Below are positions 36,197-45,459 of a DNA stretch of 64,000 nucleotides, piece after piece. The notes beneath the pieces were generated by a model. It was not told the DNA's origin, ran no database searches, and was given only the letters and a program-made list of their open reading frames with translations. Source of the DNA: SIG459 sp045631645 (GTDB lineage Bacteria > Bacillota > Clostridia > Oscillospirales > Oscillospiraceae); contig JAZQVC010000004.1 of the NCBI GenBank assembly GCA_045631645.1, positions 1-64,000 on the forward strand, written 5' to 3'. The first letter of the stretch is position 1; each line of letters begins with the position of its first letter. A program made the translations under genes and the position numbers.

Positions 36197-37209
36197 TGAG
36201 AAAGAGCATTATACCTGTGTTCATACCTCATCTGGGCTGCCCCCACGACTGCGTTTTCTGCAATCAGAAGCGCATTTCGGGCAGCCTTTTGCCTGCTTCT
36301 CCCGAGGATGTCGTTAAAGCCATCGATACGGCTCTTGAAAAGTGCGAAAGTGCCGAACTTGCCTTCTACGGCGGTTCATTCACAGCCATTGACAAAGATG
36401 AGCAGCTTTTGCTGCTTTCTGCCGCTGCACCCTATCTTGCTGCGGGCAGAATAACATCGATAAGAGTTTCCACACGCCCCGATGCCATAAGCGAGGATAT
36501 ACTTTCTCTGCTTTGGGATAAGGGCGTAAGAACGATAGAACTGGGCAGCCAGTCCATGGTGGACTGCGTTCTTTCTGCGTCATGGCGCGGACATACCGCT
36601 TCTGATACAGAAAAAGCTGCCAAAATGATTAAAAGCAGGGGATTTTTCCTTGTGCTGCAGATGATGACGGGGCTTCCCGGCTCTGATATGGATAAGGATA
36701 TTATAACTGCGGAAAAAATTGCCGCATTAAAGCCTGATGGAGTCAGAATATATCCAACCGTCATTATTCGCGATACCGCCCTTGCGGATATGTGGGCGGA
36801 GGGAAAATATGAAGAGCATAGTGTTGAAGCCGCGGCAGAGGTATGCTCGGAAATTCTTCCCATATTTGAAAAGGCGGGGATAAAAGTAATCCGCCTCGGA
36901 CTGAACCCGAGCGATGAGCTCAGTGGGGGAGATGCTCTTGGAGGAGCATATCATCCTGCTTTGGGAGAGATAGTCAAAAGCCGTGTGTTTTTGAAAAAGG
37001 CACGGGAGAGACTTCGCGGCGTGAAAAAAGGCGAAAGCGTTGTGCTGCGTGTAAATTCTGCCTGCCTTTCCCAGATGATAGGCCAAAAGCGCAGCAATAT
37101 AATAAAATTATGCGAGGAATTTTCTCTTGAGTCGCTGGCGGTAAAAAGCGCAGATGTCGAAATCGGGGAAATTATCGTTGAATTCGTTGCAAAAGAAGAA
37201 GTTTTGTAA
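36196..37209 (+). CDS. Elp3-like radical SAM protein
   Basis: A 337-residue radical SAM protein. The [4Fe-4S] cluster motif is CPHDCVFC (about residues 15-22; CxxxCxxC), followed by AELAFYGGSFTAIDKDEQ. The arrangement matches Elp3-like proteins that commonly lie just before smc in Clostridia, but the C-terminal acetyltransferase domain of true Elp3 is absent, so a tRNA wobble modification role is uncertain. The C-terminal third (about 230-337) resembles the COG1243-type tail and has no assigned role. It is joined to rnc by a TAATG overlap. Confidence 0.78.
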   Translation: MRKSIIPVFIPHLGCPHDCVFCNQKRISGSLLPASPEDVVKAIDTALEKCESAELAFYGGSFTAIDKDEQLLLLSAAAPYLAAGRITSIRVSTRPDAISEDILSLLWDKGVRTIELGSQSMVDCVLSASWRGHTASDTEKAAKMIKSRGFFLVLQMMTGLPGSDMDKDIITAEKIAALKPDGVRIYPTVIIRDTALADMWAEGKYEEHSVEAAAEVCSEILPIFEKAGIKVIRLGLNPSDELSGGDALGGAYHPALGEIVKSRVFLKKARERLRGVKKGESVVLRVNSACLSQMIGQKRSNIIKLCEEFSLESLAVKSADVEIGEIIVEFVAKEEVL

Positions 37210-37228
37210 TATACTCTACTTTGTATAA

Positions 37229-37248
37229 TTGTGGGCTTATGCCCACAA
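37229..37248 (+). promoter_or_regulatory. Perfect hairpin in the smc leader
   Basis: TTGTGGGC (37229-37236), loop TTAT and GCCCACAA (37241-37248) form a perfect 8-bp stem ending 1 base before the AAGGAG ribosome site of smc. A TATAAT (37224-37229) abuts it, but no -35 box is at the right distance. No U-run follows, so it is not a terminator; it could limit access to the smc ribosome site or mark the 5' end of a message. Confidence 0.45.
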
Positions 37249-37263
37249 CAAGGAGTGCAGAAA

Positions 37264-40200
37264 TTGTATTTAAAGGCTATAGAGATTCAGGGTTTTAAGT
37301 CCTTTGCGGATAAAACCGTGATTAATTTTGAAAAAGACATAACGGCCATCGTTGGACCCAACGGCAGCGGCAAAAGTAATATTTCCGATGCAATGCTTTG
37401 GGTTATGGGCGAGCAGCGCAGCAAAACCCTGCGCGGCGGCAAAATGGAGGACGTTATTTTTGGAGGCACCGAAAAGCGCAGCCCTCTGGGTTTTGCTCAG
37501 GTCAGCCTCATTCTTGATAACTCAGGCGGCACTTTTGAGATAGATGCTCCCGAAGTTACCATTTCACGCCGTTATTACAGAAACGGTGAAAGTGAATATT
37601 ATATCAACCGTGAGTCCGTAAGATTAAAGGACATCACGGCTCTTCTCATGGATACGGGTCTGGGACGCGATGGTTACAGCGTTATCGGACAGGGACGTAT
37701 TGCTGAAATCGTTTCCGCAAAAAGTACCGATAGACGAGAGATATTTGAGGAAGCCGCAGGCATTTCCCGTTATCGTTACCGCAAGGAGGAGGCGGAGCGC
37801 AAACTCGCACGCACCGATGAAAATCTTGTCCGTATCAACGATAAAATAGACGAACTGGAGATGCAGGTGACTCCCCTCAAAAAGCAGGCAGAAACCGCAA
37901 AGAAATATCTTGTTCTCAGGGACGAACAGCGCGAGCTGGAGATAAATGTCTGGATGGAAGAACTGGATAGCTGCCGCGAAAAGAGCGAGAGAGCTGCCAA
38001 GGATCTTGAGGAAGCCAATGTTGAGCTTGCCCGCGCCAAGCGCGAGCTGGACGAGCTTTACGCAGCCAACGATAATTTCAGCAGCAAGATGCGCGAATGC
38101 GATATGGACGCTGAGCGTGAGCGCCAGCGCCTTTCCGAAGAAGAAGCCTCTGCGGCTGAATGCGAAAACGCAATCGCTGTTTTGAAGACAAATCTCCGTC
38201 ATAATGAAGAGACTATTGACCGTCTTCATAGTGAGATTGACGAGCAGTCCGAAAGAGCGGAGAGCATTCGCTCTCAGGTTCAGCTTCATAAGGACAGAAT
38301 TTCCGGCATCGATGAAGAACTTGCTGAAAAGCAGCTGAGCATCCGCGCCGCAGAGCGTGATGCGGAGGCTCTTGCCGCGGAAAGTGATATTAATCAGCAG
38401 GAGCTTTCCCGTCTTATTTCTGCTGAGAATGAAGCCAATGAAGCCCTTGCAGCTCATAGAGCAACAATTGCTCAGCTTTGCGACAGAGCCGCAGAGATAA
38501 GCGAGCGCTTCACCACCATAGCTTCCGACATCGAAGATGCCGAAGAGCGCTATGATGAGGTTTCCAAAAACTATCATGAAGCTCGCAGAGAAGCCGAGAA
38601 GGCTGAAGAGCGCTATAATGAGATCAATAATGTTATTAACGGCCACCGCATGCTCATGGGCGGCCGAGAGAAAAAGGTTCAGGAACTCACTGAAAAGCTC
38701 AATAAGCTTAGCGTTGAAAAACGCAGCACCGAAGGTCGCATAAAGCTGCTTACTGAGCTTGAGCAGGAGTTTGAAGGACTGGGCAAGGCCGTTAAAAATG
38801 TTATGCGCGCTTGTTCCCATGGAACCCTCAAGGGTATTCACGGACCTGTTGCAGGTCTTATAAGTGTTGCCGATAAATACACCGTTGCAATTGAAACTGC
38901 CCTTGGCGCTGCCATGCAGAATGTGGTTGTAGATAGTCAGGATGTGGGTAAAGCCGCCATTGAGATGCTCAAACGCAGCGATGGCGGACGCACAACTTTC
39001 CTGCCTCTTGATACCGTTAAGCCCAATAGCCTCAGCAAAGTTCCCTCCGGTGAGGAGGGCTTCGTGGCTGTCGCCAGCCAGCTTGTAAAAAGCGATGATA
39101 AATACACTGCATTGGTGGCCAACCTTCTGGGACGCACCATTGTAGTTGAAACCCTCTCTGATGCGGTCAGAATTTCCCGTAAAAACGGAAACAGCCTGAG
39201 AATAGTCACCCTTGACGGACAGATGATAAATGCCGGCGGTTCTATGACAGGCGGCTCTTCCGCGAAGAATGTGGGCATACTTTCGAGAGCAAATGAACTT
39301 AAGTCTCTCAAGGAAAAGCTTGTGCGTCTCGCAAAGGAAGAGGAAAAGCAGGCAGAGGAGCTTACTGCAGCAAGCCGAGAGCTTGAAAAAGCGAGATATG
39401 AGCTTCAGGTGGCTTCCTCCGAACTTAACGGAGCTGCAGAGGAGTTCCGCCGCACGGATAGCAACGCCGAGCGTCTTAAGATGATGCAAAGCGCTCTTGA
39501 TGAGAGCATTGAGGCTCTTGAAACCGAGAGAGCGGGTCTTTCCGGAAGAAGGAAAGAAAATGAGCAGAAGCAGGAGAGCGAGAAGGCCGCTCTTGCTATG
39601 CAGGAAAAACGCCTTGAGCAGCTTAAATCGGAGATTAAAACTTTCAGCGCAGGTCACGAAGATTTCGAACTTAAGCGTGAGAAAATTTCCGAGAAAATTT
39701 CCGTCCTTCGTGCAGAAAGCGCTTCTCTCAGCGCAGAGCGTGAAGCCACTGTCCGCTCTGCAGAAAGTCTTGAAGAGCTTATTGCCGCCATGTCCGGCGA
39801 TAGCGAAAGCCGACTTGTTTCCATCGAGGCAATTAAGTTCCGCATTGAGGATATAAAATCTGAGATAAGCGCAAAGGAAGAGCGCCTTAAAGATCTCCGC
39901 GCTAAGTGCGACGGTCATAAGGCTGCTATTGAACAGTTTAATAATCTCCGTATGGAGCTTGAAGGCAAGCGCACCAGAAGTGAAAAGGCATCCCAGGACA
40001 AAAACCGCGATATTAACGATATGCAGCTTCGCTCTTCCCGCTACGAAAACAGACGCGACGCAGCTGAAATGGAAGAAAAGCAAATTCTTGATAAGCTTTG
40101 GGATAGTTATCAGCTCAGCCGAAGCGCTGCAGCCCAGCTTCGCAAGGCCGTTGAGGATATGCCTGCGGCAACCAAGCGTATTACCGAGCTTAAGCGCGAG

Positions 40201-40827
40201 ATAAGCCGCCTGGGAACAGTCAACATTGGAGCCATTGAAGAATATGAGCGCGTAAGCGAGCGTTATGAGTTCCTTGTCTCCCAGCGTGATGACGTTGAAA
40301 AGGCAAAGAAGGAGCTTCAGAAGATAATCGGTGATATCACCGGCGAGATGAAGGAAATTTTCCTTCGTGAGTTCAAGGCCATCGAAGAAAAGTTCCGCAC
40401 AGTATTTCTTGAGCTTTTCGGCGGCGGCAAAGCGGCTTTGGAGCTGGAGGATCCTGAGGATCCTCTTGGATGCGGAATAGGAATTAAGGTACAGCCTCCC
40501 GGAAAAGCGGTAACAAACATAAGCCTTCTTTCCGGTGGCGAAAAGAGCTTTGTGGCAATTGCGCTCTATTTCGCAATCATGAAAGTTCGTCCCACGCCCT
40601 TCTGCGTTATGGACGAAATTGACGCCGCTCTTGACGAGGCGAACGTTGCCCGCTATGCAGACTATATGCGCTCCATGGCAGAAAAAATTCAGTTCATAGT
40701 TATCACCCACCACCGTGCAACGATGGAAGAGGCCGATATGCTTTACGGCGTAACCATGCAGGAAAAGGGTGTCACCAGTATTCTTGCGGTAGACCTTGAA
40801 GAGGCAGAAAAGACTATTGCAAGCTGA
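37264..40827 (+). CDS. smc: Chromosome segregation protein SMC
   Basis: An 1187-residue SMC ATPase: Walker A GPNGSGKSNISDAML near the N-terminus, two long coiled coils (about 165-500 and 670-1000) around a hinge (about 505-660, with HGPVAGLISVADKYTVAIE), then the signature LSGGEKSFVAIALYF and Walker B FCVMDEIDAALDEANV. With ScpA and ScpB it extrudes DNA loops and organises the chromosome. The start is TTG 37264, 8 bases after AAGGAG; a GTG 33 bases upstream lies inside the leader hairpin and is rejected. ftsY follows after 14 bases. Confidence 0.96.
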   Translation: MYLKAIEIQGFKSFADKTVINFEKDITAIVGPNGSGKSNISDAMLWVMGEQRSKTLRGGKMEDVIFGGTEKRSPLGFAQVSLILDNSGGTFEIDAPEVTISRRYYRNGESEYYINRESVRLKDITALLMDTGLGRDGYSVIGQGRIAEIVSAKSTDRREIFEEAAGISRYRYRKEEAERKLARTDENLVRINDKIDELEMQVTPLKKQAETAKKYLVLRDEQRELEINVWMEELDSCREKSERAAKDLEEANVELARAKRELDELYAANDNFSSKMRECDMDAERERQRLSEEEASAAECENAIAVLKTNLRHNEETIDRLHSEIDEQSERAESIRSQVQLHKDRISGIDEELAEKQLSIRAAERDAEALAAESDINQQELSRLISAENEANEALAAHRATIAQLCDRAAEISERFTTIASDIEDAEERYDEVSKNYHEARREAEKAEERYNEINNVINGHRMLMGGREKKVQELTEKLNKLSVEKRSTEGRIKLLTELEQEFEGLGKAVKNVMRACSHGTLKGIHGPVAGLISVADKYTVAIETALGAAMQNVVVDSQDVGKAAIEMLKRSDGGRTTFLPLDTVKPNSLSKVPSGEEGFVAVASQLVKSDDKYTALVANLLGRTIVVETLSDAVRISRKNGNSLRIVTLDGQMINAGGSMTGGSSAKNVGILSRANELKSLKEKLVRLAKEEEKQAEELTAASRELEKARYELQVASSELNGAAEEFRRTDSNAERLKMMQSALDESIEALETERAGLSGRRKENEQKQESEKAALAMQEKRLEQLKSEIKTFSAGHEDFELKREKISEKISVLRAESASLSAEREATVRSAESLEELIAAMSGDSESRLVSIEAIKFRIEDIKSEISAKEERLKDLRAKCDGHKAAIEQFNNLRMELEGKRTRSEKASQDKNRDINDMQLRSSRYENRRDAAEMEEKQILDKLWDSYQLSRSAAAQLRKAVEDMPAATKRITELKREISRLGTVNIGAIEEYERVSERYEFLVSQRDDVEKAKKELQKIIGDITGEMKEIFLREFKAIEEKFRTVFLELFGGGKAALELEDPEDPLGCGIGIKVQPPGKAVTNISLLSGGEKSFVAIALYFAIMKVRPTPFCVMDEIDAALDEANVARYADYMRSMAEKIQFIVITHHRATMEEADMLYGVTMQEKGVTSILAVDLEEAEKTIAS

Positions 40828-40841
40828 AAGGAGATTTCATA

Positions 40842-41750
40842 ATGGGATTTCTTGAAAAAATAAAAAGCGGTCTGATGCGTACCAAGCAGAATATGGCCAT
40901 TTCCATGAACAACATGTTCGCCGAATTCACCCGTGAAAACGAGGAGTTCTATGAAGAGCTTGAAGAGACCATGATAATGGCTGACGCAGGTGTTGATACC
41001 TCCGTAAAAGCTGTTGAGAAACTTCGCAATGTGGTTCATGAGCGTGGACTTCGTGGCGGAGAAGAGGTCAGAAAGGCTTTTGGCGAGATTCTTTGCGAAG
41101 TTCTCAATGTGGGCGAGCGTGAGCTTAAGCTTTCCACCAAGCCTTCCGTAATCCTTATGGTGGGTGTAAATGGCGTTGGCAAGACCACCACAATCGGCAA
41201 ACTTTCCAGCCGTTTCAAGGCCGAGGGCAAAAAGGTTCTCCTCTGCGCAGGTGACACATTCCGTGCCGCAGCCGCAGAACAGCTCACCGTTTGGGCACAG
41301 CGCTCCGGTGCAGACATAGTCCGACATGAGGAGGGCAGCGATCCTGCCAGCGTTGTGTTTGACGGCATTGCAGCAGCAAAAGCCCGCGGAGCGGATGTAA
41401 TCATCATCGATACCGCAGGCAGACTTCATAACAAGCAGAACCTTATGAATGAGCTGAGTAAGATTCGCCGCATAATCGGAAGAGAGCTTCCAGAGGCAGA
41501 TATTGAAACTCTGCTTGTTCTGGATGCCACCACCGGTCAGAACGGACTTATTCAGGCAAAAAGCTTCAAGGAAAGCGCCGATATAAGCGGCATTGTTCTT
41601 ACAAAGCTGGACGGCACTGCAAGGGGCGGCATAGTCTTTGCTATTGCGGACGAGCTTAAGCTTCCCGTTAAGTTTATAGGCGTCGGTGAAAGCGCCGATG
41701 ACCTTATGCCCTTTGAAGCAGATGTTTTTGCGGAGGAGATACTCAAGTGA
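40842..41750 (+). CDS. ftsY: Signal recognition particle receptor FtsY
   Basis: A 302-residue SRP receptor GTPase in its short form: a basic start (GFLEKIKSGLMRTKQNM), the N domain, and the G domain with GVNGVGKTTTIGKL, DTFRAAAAEQL, DTAGRLHNKQNLM and TKLDGTARGG. The long acidic A domain of E. coli FtsY is missing, as is usual in Gram-positives. It receives ribosome-SRP complexes at the membrane. The smc-ftsY pair is conserved in Firmicutes. Its stop codon overlaps the next start (TGATG). Confidence 0.96.
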   Translation: MGFLEKIKSGLMRTKQNMAISMNNMFAEFTRENEEFYEELEETMIMADAGVDTSVKAVEKLRNVVHERGLRGGEEVRKAFGEILCEVLNVGERELKLSTKPSVILMVGVNGVGKTTTIGKLSSRFKAEGKKVLLCAGDTFRAAAAEQLTVWAQRSGADIVRHEEGSDPASVVFDGIAAAKARGADVIIIDTAGRLHNKQNLMNELSKIRRIIGRELPEADIETLLVLDATTGQNGLIQAKSFKESADISGIVLTKLDGTARGGIVFAIADELKLPVKFIGVGESADDLMPFEADVFAEEILK

Positions 41751-42346
41751 TGAAGATAATACTTGCTTCAAACAATAAAGGAAAGCTCCGCGAGATGCGT
41801 GAGCTTCTGGCAGATTTGGGTATAGAGGTTCTTTCTCAGCGAGAGGCGGGCTTCGATATCGAGGTTGAGGAAACAGGCACTACCTTTGAGGAAAATTCTT
41901 ATCTGAAGGCCAGCGCTATCACCGCCCTCAGCGGACTTCCCGCTGTTGCCGATGACAGCGGCCTGATGGTGGATTATCTTGGTGGCGAGCCGGGAGTTTA
42001 TTCTGCAAGATATACAGGCAATCACGAGGATAGCGATGTTGACCGCTATATGTACCTCCTTAAGAAGTTGGAGGGCGTTACTGACCGCCGCGCCAAGTTC
42101 GTTTCCGCAGTTTGCTGCACCTTCCCCAACGGCGACGTTATCCGCACAAGAGGCGAGTGCCACGGAAACATACTTTTTGCTCCCGTAGGAGAGCATGGCT
42201 TTGGCTATGACCCCATCTTCGGACCTGAATGTTCCGAAGGCAGCATGGCCCAGCTTACCGATGAAGAAAAAAATGCCATTTCCCACAGAGGAAAGGCAGT
42301 CAGAGAATTTATAGAGAAATTGAGGGAATATTATGCTGACAAGTAA
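41750..42346 (+). CDS. rdgB: XTP/dITP pyrophosphatase (RdgB/HAM1)
   Basis: A 198-residue nucleotide-pool sanitising enzyme that hydrolyses XTP, ITP and dITP to monophosphates. The substrate site is at the N-terminus (ASNNKGKLREM), the metal-binding Asp pair lies in AVADDSGLMVDYLGGEPGVY, and the C-terminal motif is FGYDPIF. The ATG at 41750 overlaps the ftsY stop; a GTG one codon earlier is equally in frame but less likely. The 3' end overlaps yhbY by 14 bases. Confidence 0.93.
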   Translation: MKIILASNNKGKLREMRELLADLGIEVLSQREAGFDIEVEETGTTFEENSYLKASAITALSGLPAVADDSGLMVDYLGGEPGVYSARYTGNHEDSDVDRYMYLLKKLEGVTDRRAKFVSAVCCTFPNGDVIRTRGECHGNILFAPVGEHGFGYDPIFGPECSEGSMAQLTDEEKNAISHRGKAVREFIEKLREYYADK

Positions 42347-42638
42347 ACAGCGCGCATATCTCCGCTCTCTTGCCATGAATGAAGATACCATTGTCATCAT
42401 CGGCAAAGGCGGCATCACCGAAAATGTAATCACTCAGGTTAGAGATGCTCTCAAGGCCAGAGAGCTTGTAAAGGGCAAGGTTCTTGAAAACAGCCTTCTC
42501 TCCTCCCGCGAAGCCTGTGAGGCTCTTGCAGAGGCATGCAAGGCACAGTCCGTTCAGTCCATCGGCAGCAAGTTTGTGCTTTATAAGCGCAACGAAACCG
42601 ACCCCAAGATTGAGTTGCCTAAGAGCAAGAAAAAGTAA
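42333..42638 (+). CDS. yhbY: YhbY-type ribosome-assembly RNA-binding protein
   Basis: A 101-residue single CRM (YhbY) domain protein. It starts MLTSKQRAYLRSLA and carries the GKGG loop (IIGKGGITENVI) that binds RNA; the C-terminus is basic (KSKKK). Members bind pre-50S particles. It overlaps rdgB by 14 bases and touches nadD (stop at 42638, next ATG at 42639), so the three are translationally linked. Confidence 0.9.
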   Translation: MLTSKQRAYLRSLAMNEDTIVIIGKGGITENVITQVRDALKARELVKGKVLENSLLSSREACEALAEACKAQSVQSIGSKFVLYKRNETDPKIELPKSKKK

Positions 42639-43793
42639 ATGAGTATCGCTGTATATGGCGGTAGTTTTAACCCGCCCCACATTGGTCATCGCCATGTGGC
42701 CGAAGCCGTTATAAAGCATTTCAAGCCCCGTCGCTTTTTCATAATACCCGCAGGCGTAGCTCCCCATAAGAATATGGCGGAGGGTAGTCCGACGAATGAT
42801 GAGCGCATGGAGCTTTGTCGTCGCGCCTTCGGAGAACTGGAAACCGTCGCCGTCAGTGATATGGAAATTCTTCGGGAGGGCAAAAGCTATACGGCCGATA
42901 CCCTTCGCGCTCTTATGGAGCGCTTCCCCGGTGAGGAGATTATTCTTGTCATGGGAACGGATATGTATCTTAGCCTTGAAAGCTGGTATGACGCGGAGTT
43001 CATACTTAAAAGTGTCCATATCTGCGTGGTGCGCAGAGACGAGGATAAGATTGTCCTTCGCAGCAAGGCTCTTGAATACGCAAAAAAATATCGCACACGA
43101 AGCACCATAGTGGCGCTTAAGCCCGTTGAGGCTTCTTCAAGCGATGTGAGAGAGCTTCTTCCCAAAAGGGAAGGAGTGGAGATGCTTCAGGGAGCGGTTT
43201 ATGAACATATAATAAGCCGCAGACTTTATGGAGCAAAGCCCGGCTGGAATTGGCTGAGAGAAAAAGCGTATTCCATGCTTAAGACAAAACGCATACCTCA
43301 TGTCAAGGGCTGTGAGGAAGAAGCTGTGCGTCTTGCCCTGCATTGGGGCGCAGACGCAGAGGAAGCCGCTGAAGCTGCAATTCTCCATGATATCACCAAA
43401 AAACTGAATCTTCGGGAGCAGTTGATATTGTGCGAGAAATATGGTATCATACCGGATACCCTTGAGGCGGCAAGTGAGAAATTGCTCCATGCCAAAACAG
43501 GCGCAGCCATTGCAAAAGAGAGATTTGGCGTTTCTGAAAACGTGTACGATGCCATTAAATGGCATACCACCGGAAGAGCGGATATGTCTCTTTTGGAAAA
43601 AATAATTTATATGGCGGATTATATAGAGCCCACCCGCGATTTTGAAGGAGTGGAGACCCTCCGTCAGCTGGCTTACACCGACCTTGACGCAGCGATGAAG
43701 CTTGGTTATGAGATGAGCCTTGGTGATTTGGCGCGCTATGGTGTTGCACCCCATCCCAACACGGTGGAAGCTCTTGAGCAGTACGAAAGGTAA
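42639..43793 (+). CDS. nadD: Fused nicotinate-nucleotide adenylyltransferase and YqeK-type HD hydrolase
   Basis: A 384-residue protein with two enzymes in one chain. Residues about 1-195 are NadD (YGGSFNPPHIGHRHVAEA, with the HxGH nucleotidyl-transfer motif, and SSSDVRELL), which adenylates nicotinate mononucleotide for NAD synthesis. Residues about 200-384 are a YqeK-type HD domain (ILHDITKK, HAKTG, IKWHTTGR, MADYIEPTR), the family that cleaves diadenosine tetraphosphate. In most Firmicutes nadD and yqeK are separate neighbouring genes followed by rsfS. No stop or frameshift lies between the halves, so the fusion is genuine in this sequence. Confidence 0.92.
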   Translation: MSIAVYGGSFNPPHIGHRHVAEAVIKHFKPRRFFIIPAGVAPHKNMAEGSPTNDERMELCRRAFGELETVAVSDMEILREGKSYTADTLRALMERFPGEEIILVMGTDMYLSLESWYDAEFILKSVHICVVRRDEDKIVLRSKALEYAKKYRTRSTIVALKPVEASSSDVRELLPKREGVEMLQGAVYEHIISRRLYGAKPGWNWLREKAYSMLKTKRIPHVKGCEEEAVRLALHWGADAEEAAEAAILHDITKKLNLREQLILCEKYGIIPDTLEAASEKLLHAKTGAAIAKERFGVSENVYDAIKWHTTGRADMSLLEKIIYMADYIEPTRDFEGVETLRQLAYTDLDAAMKLGYEMSLGDLARYGVAPHPNTVEALEQYER

Positions 43794-43801
43794 AGAGTGG
43801 A

Positions 43802-45025
43802 ATGAAGCTGTTTGGCAGCAGGAAAACCCCGAGTCGTCCGCAGGAAGAAAAAATCAGAACTGCAATGGACGAAACGAGAGTTATTCCGCAAATTAAAAAC
43901 AAAATAACGGCTTCATTTATTCGAATAAAGTCGGACAAAAAAAGAGCAGCGCTCATAAGTACTTACGCGGCCGCCGCCTTGATTTTGATTGTTCTTTTTG
44001 TAACCGTCGGAGGCAGAATATGGGAGCCGGATGCGAAAAACGCCGATAAAAACACCCAAACCTCTGACAGTGTTTCCCAGGAAAAAGGGGAAGTTTTGCA
44101 AAATGTGATATTGCCCCTTAACCCCTCCGATCCCGCTGCGGATGAAATGGTGGCGGTTAATCAGGGTGAAACCGAGGAAGGAAATAAACGCATTGAATCT
44201 TACCGCAATTTCCTTCTTGCAGTCTACGATAATAAGAACGTATATTTAGATACGCTTATTGTTGGCAGATTGGATACAGATAGTAAAAAGCTGAATCTTG
44301 TTACTGTTCCCCGCGATGCTCTTTTGAATATAAGCGGAAACACGAAGCGGCTGAGCAACATAATGTTGAACGAAGACGGAGATATTCAGCGATTTGCAAA
44401 TGAAATAAGCAGCATTACGGGCTTTTCTTTTGATTATTACGCAGTGCTTACCCCACAGGCGGTAGAAAAAATCGTGGATGCTGTCGGCGGAATTTATTAT
44501 GTTGTACCAATACCCATGTATAGCAACGCTGAAGGCATAAATGTTTCGGCTGGTCTTCAGTGGCTCAACGGCGATAAGGCTCAGCATATGCTCAAATTCA
44601 CAAGCGGATACCCAAACGGAGATATTGGCAGACTTGAAACTGTTCATGACTTCCTGCTGGAGTTCCTTTCAATGTACATATCCGGCAGTGAAGGTCCTGA
44701 AATTGACAAGATTATTGAAATCCTTGTGGAGAATTCTGAGGGCAATCTAAATGAAGAGGCGTTGAAGGCTTTCGCCGATATTCTTTATGATATGGACGGC
44801 AGCAATATTCGCTTTGTTACCATGCCCGGTAAGAATGTGAAAATCAGGAACAATGTTTATTATGAAATCGCCGCAGTTGAGTGGGCTGAGATGATAAATG
44901 AGCATCTTAACCCTTATGAACAGGAAGTTCTTTTGCATAATCTGGATATACTTATGTATGATGACTCTGCAAAAACAGTAATGTCCACTTGCGGAGAAAT
45001 GATAGATTACAATTCATTTAATTGA
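43802..45025 (+). CDS. LytR-CpsA-Psr (LCP)-like membrane protein, divergent
   Basis: A 407-residue protein: cytoplasmic N-terminus of about 50 residues, one membrane helix (about 56-75, AAAALILIVLFVTVGG), a low-complexity stretch, and an LCP-type extracytoplasmic domain (about 130-290; LDTLIVGRLDTDSKKL, LVTVPRDALL, DYYAVLTPQAVEKIVDAVGG, GLQWLNGDKAQHML). LCP enzymes attach teichoic-acid-like polymers to peptidoglycan. Here the PRD arginine is kept, but the usual RxR before the GD.GR segment reads KFTSGYP and the following Arg-Gln is Leu-Glu, so activity is doubtful. Its place between nadD-yqeK and rsfS is common in Clostridia. Confidence 0.7.
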   Translation: MKLFGSRKTPSRPQEEKIRTAMDETRVIPQIKNKITASFIRIKSDKKRAALISTYAAAALILIVLFVTVGGRIWEPDAKNADKNTQTSDSVSQEKGEVLQNVILPLNPSDPAADEMVAVNQGETEEGNKRIESYRNFLLAVYDNKNVYLDTLIVGRLDTDSKKLNLVTVPRDALLNISGNTKRLSNIMLNEDGDIQRFANEISSITGFSFDYYAVLTPQAVEKIVDAVGGIYYVVPIPMYSNAEGINVSAGLQWLNGDKAQHMLKFTSGYPNGDIGRLETVHDFLLEFLSMYISGSEGPEIDKIIEILVENSEGNLNEEALKAFADILYDMDGSNIRFVTMPGKNVKIRNNVYYEIAAVEWAEMINEHLNPYEQEVLLHNLDILMYDDSAKTVMSTCGEMIDYNSFN

Positions 45026-45052
45026 TAAATATTTTTAAGGATAGTGATAAAT

Positions 45053-45415
45053 ATGATGACACCCAAAGAGATAGCTGAAATCATTGTTGCCACTCTTGAT
45101 GGCAAGAAGGCAGAGGACATTAAGCTTCTGCGCACCACCGATGTCACCGTGCTCGCAGACTATTTTGTTATCTGCACTGCAAACTCCACCACCCAGATCA
45201 AGACCATGGCCGATGAGGTTGAGGCTGTTCTGGAGGCAAAGGGCGAAAATCCCCTCCATCGCGAAGGCTACCGCTCCGGCGGCTGGGTACTTATAGACTT
45301 CGGCTGCGTTGTTGTCCATCTCTTTATGGACGAGGCCAGACAGTTCTATAACCTTGAGCGCCTTTGGTCCAACGCTGAGGAAATCGATATTTCCTCCATC
45401 GTAACCCCCAACTGA
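45053..45415 (+). CDS. rsfS: Ribosomal silencing factor RsfS
   Basis: A 120-residue RsfS/Iojap protein. Characteristic segments are VLADYFVICTANSTTQIKTM, GWVLIDFGCVVVHLF and ARQFYNLERLW. It binds L14 on the 50S subunit and blocks subunit joining when nutrients run short. ATG 45053 is chosen, 11 bases after AAGGA; a GTG 9 bases upstream is too near that site. It shares the usual nadD-yqeK-rsfS neighbourhood, with the LCP-like gene between. Confidence 0.93.
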   Translation: MMTPKEIAEIIVATLDGKKAEDIKLLRTTDVTVLADYFVICTANSTTQIKTMADEVEAVLEAKGENPLHREGYRSGGWVLIDFGCVVVHLFMDEARQFYNLERLWSNAEEIDISSIVTPN

Positions 45416-45459
45416 GCAAAATTTTCCAAACGGATATCCATAAAGAAAGAAGACGTGAC

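Noticed and set aside
45416..45459. A T-box leader for leuS (also considered for lysS at 24540-24553)
   Set aside because: The gaps are 44 and 14 bases, far too short for a T-box, and no TGGNACCGCG-like motif is seen.
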